Assembly (NCBI GenBank): GCA_014268975.2
Contig: CP077096.1
Location: 124,001 to 188,000, forward strand
Source: Pseudomonas wayambapalatensis
GTDB taxonomy: Bacteria; Pseudomonadota; Gammaproteobacteria; Pseudomonadales; Pseudomonadaceae
Length of the DNA stretch: 64,000 nucleotides
Direction of reading: 5' to 3'
Position numbers and translations under genes: made by a program. The notes under the pieces were generated by a model. It worked only from the letters and a program-made list of their open reading frames with translations. It ran no database searches and was not told the origin of the DNA. Each line of letters starts with the position of its first letter. Position 1 is the stretch's first letter. Positions 26,573 through 35,633 of the stretch are shown here, piece by piece.

Positions 26573-27550
26573 ATGGCCAAGCGTATTCAGTTCAGCCAGC
26601 ATGGCGGCCCGGAAGTCCTGCAGCTCGTGGAATTCGAACCGACACCGCCCGGCCCGCAGCAGGTGCGCGTGCGCAACCATGCGATCGGTCTGAATTTCAT
26701 CGATACCTATTTCCGTGGCGGGCTCTACGCGCCGCCATCACTGCCTTCTGGCCTGGGCACCGAAGGTGCGGGGGTGGTCGATGCGGTGGGCGAGGGCGTC
26801 ACCCGCTTGAAGGTCGGCGACCGCGTAGGCTACGGCGGCGGGCCGCTGGGCGCCTATGGCGAATACCACACCCTGCCGGAAGCGAACCTGGTGAAGCTGC
26901 CCGACAGCATCAGCTTCGAGCAGGCTGCGGCCGTGATGCTCAAGGGCCTGACCACCCAGTACCTGCTCAAGCAGACCTACGCGGTGCAGCCCGGCGACTT
27001 CATTCTGTTCCACGCCGCCGCAGGTGGCGTCGGCTCGCTGGCCTGCCAATGGGCCAAGGCCTTGGGTGCCAAGCTGATCGGCACTGTCAGTTCCGCAGAA
27101 AAAGCCGAGCGCGCCAAGGCGCTGGGGGCCTGGGCGACCATCGATTACAGCCGTGAAGACGTGGCCAAGCGTGTGCTGGAGCTGACCGAAGGCCAGAAGT
27201 GCGCGGTGGTGTACGACGGCGTCGGTGCCGACACCTGGCTGACCTCCCTCGACTGCCTGCGCCCGCGTGGCTTGATGGTGAGCTTCGGCAATGCCTCCGG
27301 CGCGGTGAGTGGCGTGAATCTGGGAATTCTGTCGCAGAAGGGCTCGCTGTACGTGACCCGGCCGACCCTGGCCAGCTACGCCAACAACGCCGAGAACACC
27401 CAGGCCATGGCCGATGACCTGTTCGCGATGATTGCCAGCGGCAAGTTGGTGGTGGATATCCAGCAGCGGTATCCGCTGGCGGAGGCTGCGAAGGCGCAGG
27501 CCGAGTTGTCGGCGCGGCGGACGGTGGGGTCGACGGTGCTGTTGCCCTGA
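26573..27550 (+). CDS. qor: NADPH:quinone reductase (zinc-free MDR)
   Basis: A 325-residue medium-chain reductase related to zeta-crystallin/QOR. The Rossmann loop is AAAGGVGSLACQWAK, and no structural zinc cysteines are present. It reduces quinones with NADPH and is thought to limit oxidative stress. The ATG at 26573 follows CAGGAG; the GTG just before it is less likely. A 10-bp inverted repeat at 27558-27596 follows the stop. Confidence 0.93.
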   Translation: MAKRIQFSQHGGPEVLQLVEFEPTPPGPQQVRVRNHAIGLNFIDTYFRGGLYAPPSLPSGLGTEGAGVVDAVGEGVTRLKVGDRVGYGGGPLGAYGEYHTLPEANLVKLPDSISFEQAAAVMLKGLTTQYLLKQTYAVQPGDFILFHAAAGGVGSLACQWAKALGAKLIGTVSSAEKAERAKALGAWATIDYSREDVAKRVLELTEGQKCAVVYDGVGADTWLTSLDCLRPRGLMVSFGNASGAVSGVNLGILSQKGSLYVTRPTLASYANNAENTQAMADDLFAMIASGKLVVDIQQRYPLAEAAKAQAELSARRTVGSTVLLP

Positions 27551-27557
27551 GGTCATG

Positions 27558-27596
27558 ACGGTACAAGTCAAAGCTGGGTAATTCGGCTTGTACCGT
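27558..27596. terminator. Inverted repeat between qor and yoeB
   Basis: ACGGTACAAG at 27558-27567 pairs with CTTGTACCGT at 27587-27596 across a 19-base loop, between convergent genes. There is no strong T run. Confidence 0.45.
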
Positions 27597-27608
27597 AGGC
27601 TTTGCTTA

Positions 27609-27866
27609 TCAATCGTAATGAAAACGGCATTGCAATACCGTTAGCTGCCCACCCTCATAGAAATAGACGAGGCGATGCTCTCGGGTAATACGCCGTGACC
27701 AGTATCCAGAAAGGTCTCCCTTGAGTGGTTCAGGCTTGCCAGTCCCCTTGAAAGGCGTACGACAGCACTCACGAATGAGTGCATTGATCACCTCGAAAAT
27801 CGCCGAATCGACTGCTCGCCAGTGGTGATAGTCTTCCCATCCCTCAGCAGTGAACGCAACGCTCAC
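27609..27866 (-). CDS. yoeB: YoeB-family toxin (mRNA interferase)
   Basis: A ribosome-dependent RNase toxin of a type II system. From GTG at 27866 the product is 85 residues, the family length, beginning VSVAFTAEGWEDYHHW. The C-terminal active-site pattern is intact: basic SRRITREHRLVY and terminal CRFHYD, carrying the His-Tyr pair. A longer frame from ATG at 27914 adds 16 atypical residues. GAGGTG beside the antitoxin stop is well placed for the GTG start, so translation is coupled to yefM. Confidence 0.88.
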   Translation of the reverse strand: MSVAFTAEGWEDYHHWRAVDSAIFEVINALIRECCRTPFKGTGKPEPLKGDLSGYWSRRITREHRLVYFYEGGQLTVLQCRFHYD

Positions 27867-27879
27867 AGAATTTCGCACC

Positions 27880-28164
27880 TCAATCTTGTTGCGGTGCTTT
27901 GACTTCATGTTCATTGATGATCAGCTCATGGGCAGCGGGCTTACCCGACCTATGCTGTTCGACAGATGAGCGCAAGCGCTTGGCATTGGCTGAAGAGCTC
28001 AGCAAGTACAGGGTTTCCTGCATGCCGTTGTAGTCCTCAAGAGAAAGCATCACCACGGGCTCGCCACGTTGGCGCGTGATGATTGCCGGCTCGTGGTCAC
28101 GACATACGTCATCCATCGTTTGTTTCAGATCGGCGCGAGCTTGGCTAAAGGTAATTACGTGCAT
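27880..28164 (-). CDS. yefM: Phd/YefM-family antitoxin
   Basis: A 94-residue antitoxin with the Phd/YefM N-terminal DNA-binding fold (MHVITFSQARADLKQTMD, then ITRQRGEPVVMLSLEDYNG) and a flexible C-terminal tail that would wrap YoeB. The ATG at 28164 follows GGAAGGA. It precedes yoeB, as usual for this pair. A palindromic operator lies 40-60 bp upstream, consistent with autorepression. Confidence 0.92.
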   Translation of the reverse strand: MHVITFSQARADLKQTMDDVCRDHEPAIITRQRGEPVVMLSLEDYNGMQETLYLLSSSANAKRLRSSVEQHRSGKPAAHELIINEHEVKAPQQD

Positions 28165-28204
28165 TGTCCAATCCTTCCCGGATAACAAAGGAGAGCTGAG
28201 CGAA

Positions 28205-28226
28205 CATTGTACAATGTAACGTACAC
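28205..28226. promoter_or_regulatory. Paired-palindrome operator of yefM-yoeB
   Basis: The palindrome CATTGTACAATG (28205-28216) has a TGTACA core at 28208-28213; a near copy, CGTACA, lies at 28220-28225, 12 bases away centre to centre. Paired TGTACA palindromes at this spacing are the known YefM-YoeB operator design in E. coli. Confidence 0.7.
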
Positions 28227-28364
28227 ATCTCAATGACCTACCATCGGCGTCTTCGTCGCTTGTTCAGGATGGAATGCTTCGCAAAGCCCGAGAAGCTTAT
28301 TGTCCAAGGGCTGTGCAGAAAACTTCATGCATTCAGCGAAGCGCGTAGTTGTTTTCCGAACCCG

Positions 28365-28670
28365 TTAAGAGGACTCACCAGGTTTCACTGTCGACTCGAT
28401 CCCATCCAGCATCGCTTCAACCAGGCCCTCTGCCAGCTCGATGGCATGCAGGCTCGACCAGAACATGCCGCGACCTTCGTCACTCAAGTGGTCAATGGCT
28501 TTGATGCCAGTGTCGTAGGCGCAGCGCAGGTAGAGCGCGACGTGGACCAAGGCGTCGTGGGGTTCGATGTCGGGGTTGACGGTGAAGAGCGGGGGATGGC
28601 CGGCGTCGCAGCGGCCGAAGGGGTGGGCGGTGGTTTTTGGGAGGGGTGGGTCGGGGACTATCTTCTTCAC
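28365..28670 (-). CDS. DUF6124/DUF3077-type small protein
   Basis: A 101-residue protein whose N-terminus (VKKIVPDPP) is the hallmark of a pseudomonad-specific small protein family usually annotated DUF3077 or DUF6124. The remainder is helical (DALVHVALYLRCAYD, then FWSSLHAIELAEGLVEAML). GTG at 28670 is preferred because AGGAGA lies six bases upstream. No signal peptide is seen. It has a long, strongly structured 5' leader. Function is unknown. Confidence 0.75.
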   Translation of the reverse strand: MKKIVPDPPLPKTTAHPFGRCDAGHPPLFTVNPDIEPHDALVHVALYLRCAYDTGIKAIDHLSDEGRGMFWSSLHAIELAEGLVEAMLDGIESTVKPGESS

Positions 28671-28925
28671 TTTTGATCTCCTGAATAGACCAACCCCCAT
28701 CCGTTACCACGCGAATGGGTGGCGGCTGCACGCGGGGTGGTAAACCGGGAGGAGACCTCAGACCCGGCAGGCGTAAGCCTCCCGCGCACAGCCACCATGA
28801 CTGCGGAGATCATCCTCTTCGGGTTACCACACCCGATCGCCAAGTTGTTCGGCGACGGTCTGGAGCCTAGAGGTAGACGTTCCCACTGAGAAGGTAATGG
28901 CGATCGACAGGCCGCGTAGGATATT
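28671..28925 (-). ncRNA. Candidate structured leader RNA of the DUF6124-type gene
   Basis: About 250 bases upstream of the GTG start on the minus strand. A 16-bp stem pairs GGTGGCTGTGCGCGGG with CCCGCGTGCAGCCGCC (Watson-Crick plus G-U). It encloses a small AGGC/GCCT hairpin and a nested CCGGG/CCCGG hairpin, giving a three-way junction. Flanking GTGGTAAC motifs occur twice. The layout suggests a cis-regulatory RNA or conserved element; no known riboswitch class is recognised. Frames through it are short and probably not coding. Confidence 0.4.
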
Positions 28926-28992
28926 TCCCTAAATCAGAAATGTGCAGCCTCAAGGATCAGAATCAGAAAGATCACACCGCTACTGCGCACGT

Positions 28993-29039
28993 TGTAGGAG
29001 CAACTGGCTTGTTCAAAATCTAAAGGCCAGCCCAATCCC
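28993..29039. repeat. Dispersed ~47-bp repeat, copy 2
   Basis: Second copy of the segment at 14608-14655, sharing the AAATCTAAAGGCC and GCCCAATCCC blocks. The palindromic mini-IS relic begins immediately after it, and REP copies follow. Confidence 0.6.
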
Positions 29040-29090
29040 TGGACTGCCCCCAAGGGTTGGATTTGTGTCCAACTTCTTGGGGGCAGTCCA
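29040..29090. mobile_element. 51-bp mini-IS relic (two fused terminal repeats)
   Basis: The arms TGGACTGCCCCCAAG (29040-29054) and its exact complement (29076-29090) continue inward as TTGGA/TCCAA with a short loop. The TGGACTGCCCCC-type end resembles IS3-family termini. A direct TCCC lies on each side (29036-29039 and 29091-29094), consistent with a 4-bp target duplication. There is no internal coding sequence. Confidence 0.65.
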
Positions 29091-29094
29091 TCCC

Positions 29095-29180
29095 TGTGGG
29101 AGCGGGCTTGTCCCGCGATCACCGGCATAGCCGGTGCCATGCATCGCGGTGTTACTTTCGCGGGCAAGCCCGCTCCTACA
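29095..29180. repeat. REP pair with internal hairpin
   Basis: Opposed REP-like copies (TGTGGGAGCGGGCTTGTCCC near 29095 and CGCGGGCAAGCCCGCTCC near 29159) bracket a further ACCGGCATAGCCGGT hairpin. Confidence 0.85.
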
Positions 29181-29192
29181 AGGTGTGAACAA

Positions 29193-29750
29193 TCACCCCG
29201 GCCGCACCACCTCGCCTGTCAACAGGTCGCGAATCACACTCGGATTCCTGCGTCCGCCCAGCGCGCCGCCGAGCACCAGGTCCAGCTCGTTGTGGAAATA
29301 CTGCTCCACCCGCAACCGGCTCTTGGCCGCCGGCCGCCCGGCAGGATTGGCGGAGGTGGAGATCAGCGGCCCCACCAGCGCGCACAGCTCGCGCACCTGG
29401 GGATGATCGCTGACCCGCAGCGCCACCGTATCGTGCTGGCCAGTCACCCACTCGGGCAACAGGTCCTGGTGCGGCACCAGCCAGGTGTTCGGGCCCGGCC
29501 AGGTGCTGCCCATGCGATCGATCCAGTCCTGGGGGAATTCCTCGAACAGGAAGTCGAACTGACGGATGTTGTCGGCGACCAGGATCAGGCCTTTATCCAC
29601 AGGGCGCGACTTGAGCGCCAACAGGCGGTACACCGCGTCTTCGTTCCACGGGTCGCAGCCCAGGCCCCAGACCGCTTCCGTCGGATAGGCGATCACCGCA
29701 CCCGCCTTCACCTCACGCGCGGCTTGTTGCACACGCCAACTGCTCACCAT
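29193..29750 (-). CDS. tsaC: Threonylcarbamoyl-AMP synthase
   Basis: Makes L-threonylcarbamoyladenylate from threonine, bicarbonate and ATP, the first step of the t6A37 tRNA modification. It is a 185-residue YrdC-fold protein with the basic pocket segments [28 protein letters not shown] and STSANPAG. It lies 37 bp downstream of dprA, the usual pseudomonad arrangement. Confidence 0.95.
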   Translation of the reverse strand: MVSSWRVQQAAREVKAGAVIAYPTEAVWGLGCDPWNEDAVYRLLALKSRPVDKGLILVADNIRQFDFLFEEFPQDWIDRMGSTWPGPNTWLVPHQDLLPEWVTGQHDTVALRVSDHPQVRELCALVGPLISTSANPAGRPAAKSRLRVEQYFHNELDLVLGGALGGRRNPSVIRDLLTGEVVRPG

Positions 29751-29787
29751 TGCTGTCTCTCCGCTTTAAGCCTGATGCGCAGTGTAC

Positions 29788-30885
29788 TTAGGCGGAACGG
29801 GCAAACCAACGTCCGGCTTCGCTGCTCACCCGTCCTTCGAGTTCGAGCTCGGTCAGACTGGCCAGTACCTGGGCCAGTGGCAGCCCGCTGCTGTGGGCCA
29901 GGCCCTCGCTGGTCTGTGGAGCGGCATGCAGCAACGCCAGCAGTGGATGACCCGGCTTCTCCACAGACGCAGGAGGCAGGTTCTGCCAACCGCGCAGGCT
30001 GTCGAGGATCTGCCCGACACTCTCCACCAGCAGCGCACCATCGCGAATCAGTTGATGGCAGCCCTTGGCGCCAGGATGGTGAATGGAGCCGGGAATCGCG
30101 TACACCTCCCGACCCTGTTCGGCTGCCAGCCGGGCGGTAATCAACGAACCACTGGCCAGGCTGGCCTCCACCACCAGCACGCCGAGCGACAGGCCGCTGA
30201 TGATGCGATTGCGGCGGGGGAAGTTGCCGGCCAGTGGCCCGGCGTCCAGCGGGTACTCCGAAACCAGCGCGCTGCCGTTGTCGATCATGGCCCGTGCCAA
30301 GTCGCGATGGCGCTGTGGATAAAGTTTTTGCAACCCCGTGCCGAGCACCCCGATCGTGTGGCCGCCGGCGTTCAACGCAGCCCGATGAGCGGCGCCGTCG
30401 ACACCCAGTGCCAAGCCGCTGGTGATGGTGAACCCGGCCTGAGCCAGGCAACGGGAAAACGCACCGGCCGTATCCAGCGCCGGGGGTGACGCACGCCTGC
30501 TGCCGACGATCGCCAACTGCGGCCGTTCGAGCAAGGCAGGGTCGCCGGCGACGAAAAGCAAAGGCGGCGGATCATCTATCTCGGCCAGCAATGCCGGGTA
30601 TCCAGGGCCGTCCCACATCAGTAAACACTGGCCCGGACGCTCTAGCCAGGCCATTGCAGCCAATGCGCCATCGCGTACTTGCGCACTGCGCCGGGCGTCT
30701 ATACTGGAAGCCTTCAGGCCCAGAGCACGCCAGGCGCTGGCCGGGGCACTGAGTGCCGAAGAGGCACTGCCGAATGCTTCGATGAGGGTATGGAAACGAC
30801 GCAAGCCAATATCGGGAAGGCGATGCAGACGCAGCCGCGCCTCCAGTTCCGCTGGAGTGCAAGGCGACGAACGGGATGGGTTCAT
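29788..30885 (-). CDS. dprA: DNA processing protein A
   Basis: A 365-residue protein that binds single-stranded DNA and loads RecA during transformation; it is also widespread in bacteria not known to be competent. It has an N-terminal helical region, the Rossmann-like core (AIVGSRRASP, SGLALGVDGAAHRAAL, EYPLDAGPLAGNFPRRNRII), and a C-terminal winged helix from about residue 305. In related Pseudomonas a LysM-domain gene lies directly upstream; here it is absent. Confidence 0.95.
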   Translation of the reverse strand: MNPSRSSPCTPAELEARLRLHRLPDIGLRRFHTLIEAFGSASSALSAPASAWRALGLKASSIDARRSAQVRDGALAAMAWLERPGQCLLMWDGPGYPALLAEIDDPPPLLFVAGDPALLERPQLAIVGSRRASPPALDTAGAFSRCLAQAGFTITSGLALGVDGAAHRAALNAGGHTIGVLGTGLQKLYPQRHRDLARAMIDNGSALVSEYPLDAGPLAGNFPRRNRIISGLSLGVLVVEASLASGSLITARLAAEQGREVYAIPGSIHHPGAKGCHQLIRDGALLVESVGQILDSLRGWQNLPPASVEKPGHPLLALLHAAPQTSEGLAHSSGLPLAQVLASLTELELEGRVSSEAGRWFARSA

Positions 30886-31093
30886 GGTGGATCATCCTTG
30901 ATCGGCAGGAGGCCAATAAGCGGGCACATCCTGTGGATAACTTTGTGGGTAACACTTTGAAAAGCTGTCGACTGAAACGCCAGCTATCAAGCTCATAGAG
31001 ACCCTAGCCAAGCTTCCCAGGTGCCGAACGCTCCATTTCCCTTTATTATGTGTGCTCAGTTTTCAACCAAACGCACAGTGACTGCCTGACCCT

Positions 31094-31600
31094 ATGGCCA
31101 TCTTGAACATCCTCGAATTCCCCGACCCGCGCCTGCGCACCCTCGCCAAACCGGTAACGGAGTTCGACGACGCCCTGCACCAGCTGATCGACGACATGTT
31201 TGAAACCATGTACGAAGCGCCCGGCATCGGCCTGGCCGCGACCCAGGTCAACGTGCACAAGCAGGTCGTGGTGATGGATCTTTCCGAAGATCGCAGCGAG
31301 CCGCGGGTGTTCATCAACCCCAGCGTCGAAGAGCTGACCCACGACATGGGCCAGTACCAGGAAGGCTGCCTGTCGGTGCCAGGCTTCTACGAGAACGTCG
31401 ACCGCCCGCTGCGCGTACGGGTCAAGGCCCAGGATCGCGACGGCAATCCCTTCGAGCTCGAGGCCGAAGGCCTGCTGGCGGTGTGCGTGCAGCACGAGTT
31501 CGATCACCTCAACGGCAAGCTGTTCGTCGACTACCTGTCTCAGCTCAAACGCGACCGGATCAAGAAGAAGCTGGAAAAGCAGCACCGCCAGCAAGCCTGA
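31094..31600 (+). CDS. def: Peptide deformylase
   Basis: Removes the N-formyl group from nascent proteins. The product is 168 residues with all three motifs: GIGLAATQ at 44-51, EGCLS at 90-94 (Cys92 metal ligand) and HEFDH at 134-138. A U-rich terminator follows before fmt, so fmt may be partly separated from it. Confidence 0.98.
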   Translation: MAILNILEFPDPRLRTLAKPVTEFDDALHQLIDDMFETMYEAPGIGLAATQVNVHKQVVVMDLSEDRSEPRVFINPSVEELTHDMGQYQEGCLSVPGFYENVDRPLRVRVKAQDRDGNPFELEAEGLLAVCVQHEFDHLNGKLFVDYLSQLKRDRIKKKLEKQHRQQA

Positions 31601-31614
31601 TCCCCACCTTCCAG

Positions 31615-31645
31615 AAGGCTTGCTCCGGCAAGCCTTTTTCTTTTT
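31615..31645 (+). terminator. Intrinsic terminator between def and fmt
   Basis: An AAGGCTTG/CAAGCCTT stem with a six-base loop followed by TTTCTTTTTT. It lies within the def-fmt gap and would give only partial read-through if the genes share a promoter. Confidence 0.75.
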
Positions 31646-31660
31646 TGAAGCGAGAACTCC

Positions 31661-32593
31661 ATGCGCATCGTCTTCGCAGGCACCCCAGAGTTTGCCGCCG
31701 AACACCTCAAGGCCCTGCTCGACAGCCCGTACGAAATCGTGGCCGTCTACACCCAGCCCGACCGTCCCGCCGGCCGGGGCCAGAAGCTCATGCCGAGCGC
31801 GGTCAAGGCGTTGGCCGTGGCCCACGACATCCCGGTGCTGCAACCGCCGACCCTGCGCAACGCCGAAGCCCAGGCCGAACTGGCCGCGCTCGCGCCTGAC
31901 CTGATGGTGGTGGTCGCCTATGGCTTGATCCTGCCGCAGGCGGTGCTGGATATTCCCCGCCTTGGCTGCATCAACAGCCATGCCTCGCTGTTGCCACGCT
32001 GGCGCGGTGCGGCGCCGATCCAGCGCGCCGTGGAGGCGGGCGACGCCGAAAGCGGTGTGACGGTGATGCGCATGGAAGCGGGCCTGGACACCGGCCCCAT
32101 GCTGCTCAAGGTCAGCACGCCGATCAGCGCCGAAGACACCGGCGGCAGCCTGCATGATCGCCTTGCCCAGATGGGCCCGGGCGCCGTGGTTCAAGCCATC
32201 GCCGGCCTTGCCGACGGCAGCCTGCAGGGCGAGGTGCAGGACGACGCCCTGGCCACCTATGCACACAAGCTGAACAAGGATGAGGCGCGTCTGGACTGGA
32301 ATCGCCCGGCCGTGGAACTGGAGCGCCTGATCCGCGCCTTCAACCCGTGGCCGGTGTGCCACAGCACCCTCGACGGCGAAACCGTGAAGGTGCTGGGCGC
32401 GAACTTGTCCACAGGCAACGGCGCTTCGGGCGAGATCCTGTCCGCGAGCAAGGACGGCCTGGTGGTCGCCTGCGCTGACGGCGCCCTGAGCCTGACGCGC
32501 CTGCAACTGCCCGGTGGCAAGGCCCTGGCCTTTAGCGACCTGTTCAACAGCCGCCGCGAGAAGTTCGCAAGCGGCAAGGTGCTCGGCCAATGA
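31661..32593 (+). CDS. fmt: Methionyl-tRNA formyltransferase
   Basis: Formylates initiator Met-tRNA with 10-formyl-tetrahydrofolate. The product is 310 residues with catalytic [16 protein letters not shown], the AGLDTGPML segment, and a C-terminal OB-like tRNA-binding domain from about residue 205. The stop overlaps the rsmB start as ATGA. Confidence 0.98.
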   Translation: MRIVFAGTPEFAAEHLKALLDSPYEIVAVYTQPDRPAGRGQKLMPSAVKALAVAHDIPVLQPPTLRNAEAQAELAALAPDLMVVVAYGLILPQAVLDIPRLGCINSHASLLPRWRGAAPIQRAVEAGDAESGVTVMRMEAGLDTGPMLLKVSTPISAEDTGGSLHDRLAQMGPGAVVQAIAGLADGSLQGEVQDDALATYAHKLNKDEARLDWNRPAVELERLIRAFNPWPVCHSTLDGETVKVLGANLSTGNGASGEILSASKDGLVVACADGALSLTRLQLPGGKALAFSDLFNSRREKFASGKVLGQ

Positions 32594-33900
32594 ACCCACG
32601 CCTGGCTGCCGCCCGCGCCCTTGCGGCCGTACTCAGCGGCAAGGCTTCGCTGAACAGCTCGCTGCCCGCGCAACTGGACAAGGTCGAGGAGCGCGATCGC
32701 GGCCTGACCCAGGACCTGGCCTTCGGCACCGCCCGCTGGCAACCACGCCTGGACCTGCTTGCCGCACAACTGCTGCAGAAGCCGTTCAAGGCCGCCGACG
32801 CCGATGTGCAGGCGCTGCTGCTGGTCGGCCTGTACCAGCTTTTCTACACACGCATTCCGGCCCACGCCGCCATCGGCGAAACCGTCGGCTGCGCCGACAA
32901 GCTCAAGAAGCCTTGGGCAAAGGGCCTGCTCAACGCCGTGCTGCGCCGCGCCCAGCGTGAGGGCGAGGAACTGCTCGCCAGCCTGGAGCGCGACCCGGTG
33001 GTCCGCACCGCGCACCCGCGCTGGCTGCAGAAGTCGCTCAAGGCGTTCTGGCCGGAGCAATGGGAAGCCATCTGCGCCGCCAACAACGCCCACCCGCCGA
33101 TGATCCTGCGGGTCAACCGCCGTCATCACAGCCGTGATGCGTACCTGGCGCTGCTGGCTGATGCTGGCATCGGCGCCAGCGCCTGCCCGTTCAGCCGCGA
33201 TGGCATCGTGCTAGCCGAAGCCTGCGACGTGCGCGGGCTGCCGGGCTTCGCCGACGGCTGGATCAGCGTGCAGGACGAAGCCGCACAGCTGTCGGCCGAC
33301 CTGCTGGAGCTGGCCCCCGGCCAACGTGTGCTCGATGCCTGCTGCGCCCCGGGCGGCAAGACCTGCCACCTGCTCGAAGCCGAGCCGGGCCTGGCGCAGA
33401 TGGTCGCCATCGACCTGGAGGCCAAGCGCCTGGCGCGGGTGCGCGAAAACCTCGACCGGCTGCAGCTCGATGCCGAGCTGATCGCCTGTGATGCCCGCGA
33501 TACCGCCAGCTGGTGGGACGGCAAGCCGTTCCAGCGCATCCTGCTCGATGCGCCGTGCTCGGCCACCGGCGTGATCCGCCGCCACCCGGACATCAAGCTG
33601 ACCCGTCAGGCCGAGGACATCCCGGCCCTGGCCGCACTGCAGGGAGAGCTGCTCGATGCGGTGTGGCCGACGCTCGAAGTCGGCGGCATGCTGCTCTACG
33701 CCACCTGCTCGAGCCTGCCGACCGAGAACACCGACGTGATAGACGCCTTCCTCGCCCGCACCCCCGGTGCCCGTGAGCTCGACCTGGCGACCGAGGCCGG
33801 CCTGCGCCAGCCCCACGGCCGCCAGCTACTGGCCCAGGAAGGCGGCCACGACGGCTTTTACTATGCCAAGCTGATCAAGATCGCCGCCTCGCGCGGATAA
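32590..33900 (+). CDS. rsmB: 16S rRNA m5C967 methyltransferase
   Basis: A SAM-dependent methyltransferase for C967 of 16S rRNA. The product is 436 residues, with an N-terminal NusB-like helical domain (to about 140) and a Rossmann domain with SAM loop [15 protein letters not shown] and the two catalytic cysteines in [11 protein letters not shown] and LYATCSSLP. It is translationally coupled to fmt. Confidence 0.97.
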   Translation: MNPRLAAARALAAVLSGKASLNSSLPAQLDKVEERDRGLTQDLAFGTARWQPRLDLLAAQLLQKPFKAADADVQALLLVGLYQLFYTRIPAHAAIGETVGCADKLKKPWAKGLLNAVLRRAQREGEELLASLERDPVVRTAHPRWLQKSLKAFWPEQWEAICAANNAHPPMILRVNRRHHSRDAYLALLADAGIGASACPFSRDGIVLAEACDVRGLPGFADGWISVQDEAAQLSADLLELAPGQRVLDACCAPGGKTCHLLEAEPGLAQMVAIDLEAKRLARVRENLDRLQLDAELIACDARDTASWWDGKPFQRILLDAPCSATGVIRRHPDIKLTRQAEDIPALAALQGELLDAVWPTLEVGGMLLYATCSSLPTENTDVIDAFLARTPGARELDLATEAGLRQPHGRQLLAQEGGHDGFYYAKLIKIAASRG

Positions 33901-33923
33901 GAACAAAAGGTAGGGAGTAGCGG

Positions 33924-35297
33924 ATGAAGATCATCATCCTCGGCGCAGGCCAGGTAGGCGGTACGCTGGCCGAACACCTGGCGAGCGAAGCCAACGACAT
34001 CACGGTGGTCGACACCGATGGCGAGCGCTTGCGTGACCTGGGCGACCGCCTCGACATCCGCACCGTGCAGGGCCGCGCCTCGCTGCCCACGGTACTGCGC
34101 CAGGCCGGCGCCGATGATGCCGACATGCTGGTGGCAGTGACCAACAGCGACGAGACCAACATGGTCGCCTGCCAGGTGGCCTATTCGCTGTTCCACACCC
34201 CGACCAAGATCGCCCGGGTGCGCGAATCCTCCTACCTCAGCCGCGAGGAGCTGTTCGACAACGACCACATTCCGGTGGACGTGCTGATCAGCCCCGAGCA
34301 GGTGGTGACCAACTACATCAAGCGTCTGATCGAGCACCCCGGCGCCCTGCAGGTGATCGACTTCGCCGAGGGCAAGGCCCAGTTGGTGGCGGTCAAGGCC
34401 TACTACGGCGGCCCGCTGGTGGGTCAGCAACTGCGCCAGATCCGCGCGCACATGCCCAATGTCGATACCCGCGTGGCTGCGATCTTCCGCCGCGACCGGC
34501 CGATCAAGCCCCATGGCGACACGGTGATCGAGGCCGACGACGAAGTGTTCTTCATCGCCGCGAAGAAGGACATTCGTGCAGTGATGGGCGAGCTGCGGCG
34601 TATCGACGAGACCAACAAGCGGGTGGTCATCGCCGGTGGCGGGCAGATAGGCGAACGCCTGGCCGAAGCCATCGAAAGCCGCTACCAGGTGAAGATCATC
34701 GAGATGAGCCCGGCACGCTGCCGGCATCTTTCGGACAACCTCGAAAGCACCGTGGTCCTACAGGGCAGCGCATCGGACAAAGACCTGATGCTCGAAGAAA
34801 ACATCGCCGAGGCCGACATCTTCCTGGCCCTGACCAACGACGACGAGGCCAACATCATGTCGTCGCTGCTGGCCAAGCGCCTGGGTGCCCGCAAGGTGAT
34901 GACGCTGATCAACAACCCGGCCTACGTCGACCTGGTGCAGGGCGGCGACATCGACATCGCCATCAGCCCGCAGTTGGCGACCATCGGCACGCTGCTGGCC
35001 CATGTGCGCCGTGGCGATATCGTCAGCGTGCACTCGCTGCGTCGCGGTGCAGCGGAAGCCATCGAGGCAGTCGCCCATGGTGATTCGAAATCGAGCAAGG
35101 TGATCGGCAAGGCCATCGAAGACATCGCCCTGCCGCCCGGCACCACCATCGGCGCGATCATTCGCGACGAAGAGGTGCTGATCGCCCACGACGACACGGT
35201 GATCGAGGCGGGAGACCATGTGATCCTGTTCGTTGTGGATAAAAAGCACATTCGCGATGTGGAGAAGCTGTTCCACGTCGGCTTGAGTTTCTTCTAG
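33924..35297 (+). CDS. trkA: Trk potassium uptake NAD-binding subunit
   Basis: A peripheral membrane regulator of TrkH/TrkG potassium channels. The 457-residue product has two RCK units: Rossmann loops [13 protein letters not shown] at residue 6 and [14 protein letters not shown] near 238, each followed by a TrkA-C domain. The ribosome site GTAGGGAG is adequate. The last gene of the cluster, a TPR protein, follows after 11 bp. Confidence 0.97.
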   Translation: MKIIILGAGQVGGTLAEHLASEANDITVVDTDGERLRDLGDRLDIRTVQGRASLPTVLRQAGADDADMLVAVTNSDETNMVACQVAYSLFHTPTKIARVRESSYLSREELFDNDHIPVDVLISPEQVVTNYIKRLIEHPGALQVIDFAEGKAQLVAVKAYYGGPLVGQQLRQIRAHMPNVDTRVAAIFRRDRPIKPHGDTVIEADDEVFFIAAKKDIRAVMGELRRIDETNKRVVIAGGGQIGERLAEAIESRYQVKIIEMSPARCRHLSDNLESTVVLQGSASDKDLMLEENIAEADIFLALTNDDEANIMSSLLAKRLGARKVMTLINNPAYVDLVQGGDIDIAISPQLATIGTLLAHVRRGDIVSVHSLRRGAAEAIEAVAHGDSKSSKVIGKAIEDIALPPGTTIGAIIRDEEVLIAHDDTVIEAGDHVILFVVDKKHIRDVEKLFHVGLSFF

Positions 35298-35308
35298 GAG
35301 AAGGCGGC

Positions 35309-35617
35309 ATGCGCGAATCGCTGGAAAAGATGCTGGCCAAGGGTGTGGATAACCCGCTGCTGAGATTCGGCCTGGGCAAGGCCTGGCTGGATGAGGGCAA
35401 GGGCGCCGAAGCAGCGGTGCACCTGGCGAGTTGCGTCGAGCAGGACCCGAAGTACTCGGCAGCGTGGAAACTGTTGGGCAAGGCGTACCAGCTCGAAGGC
35501 GACATCGCTGCGGCGCGCAAGGCGTGGGAGGAGGGGATCGTTGCGGCGCAGGCCCATGGCGACAAGCAGGCCGAGAAAGAAATGGCCGTGTTCCTGAAAA
35601 AGCTGAACAAAGCCTGA
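35309..35617 (+). CDS. Small TPR-repeat protein
   Basis: A 102-residue soluble protein of about two tetratricopeptide repeats (LLRFGLGKAWLDEGKGAEA, then SAAWKLLGKAYQLEGDIAAA). AGGAGAAGG precedes the ATG. Probably a protein-protein adaptor; partners are unknown. It is co-transcribed with trkA by spacing. Confidence 0.85.
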   Translation: MRESLEKMLAKGVDNPLLRFGLGKAWLDEGKGAEAAVHLASCVEQDPKYSAAWKLLGKAYQLEGDIAAARKAWEEGIVAAQAHGDKQAEKEMAVFLKKLNKA

Positions 35618-35633
35618 CAGACGCCGCGGTCCT

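Noticed and set aside
29155..29180. REP copies as possible CRISPR repeats
   Set aside because: REP copies here are inverted, widely dispersed and lack regular spacers; no cas gene is present.
29139..30140. A plus-strand frame through REP, tsaC and dprA
   Set aside because: Antisense to both genes; begins inside a REP copy.
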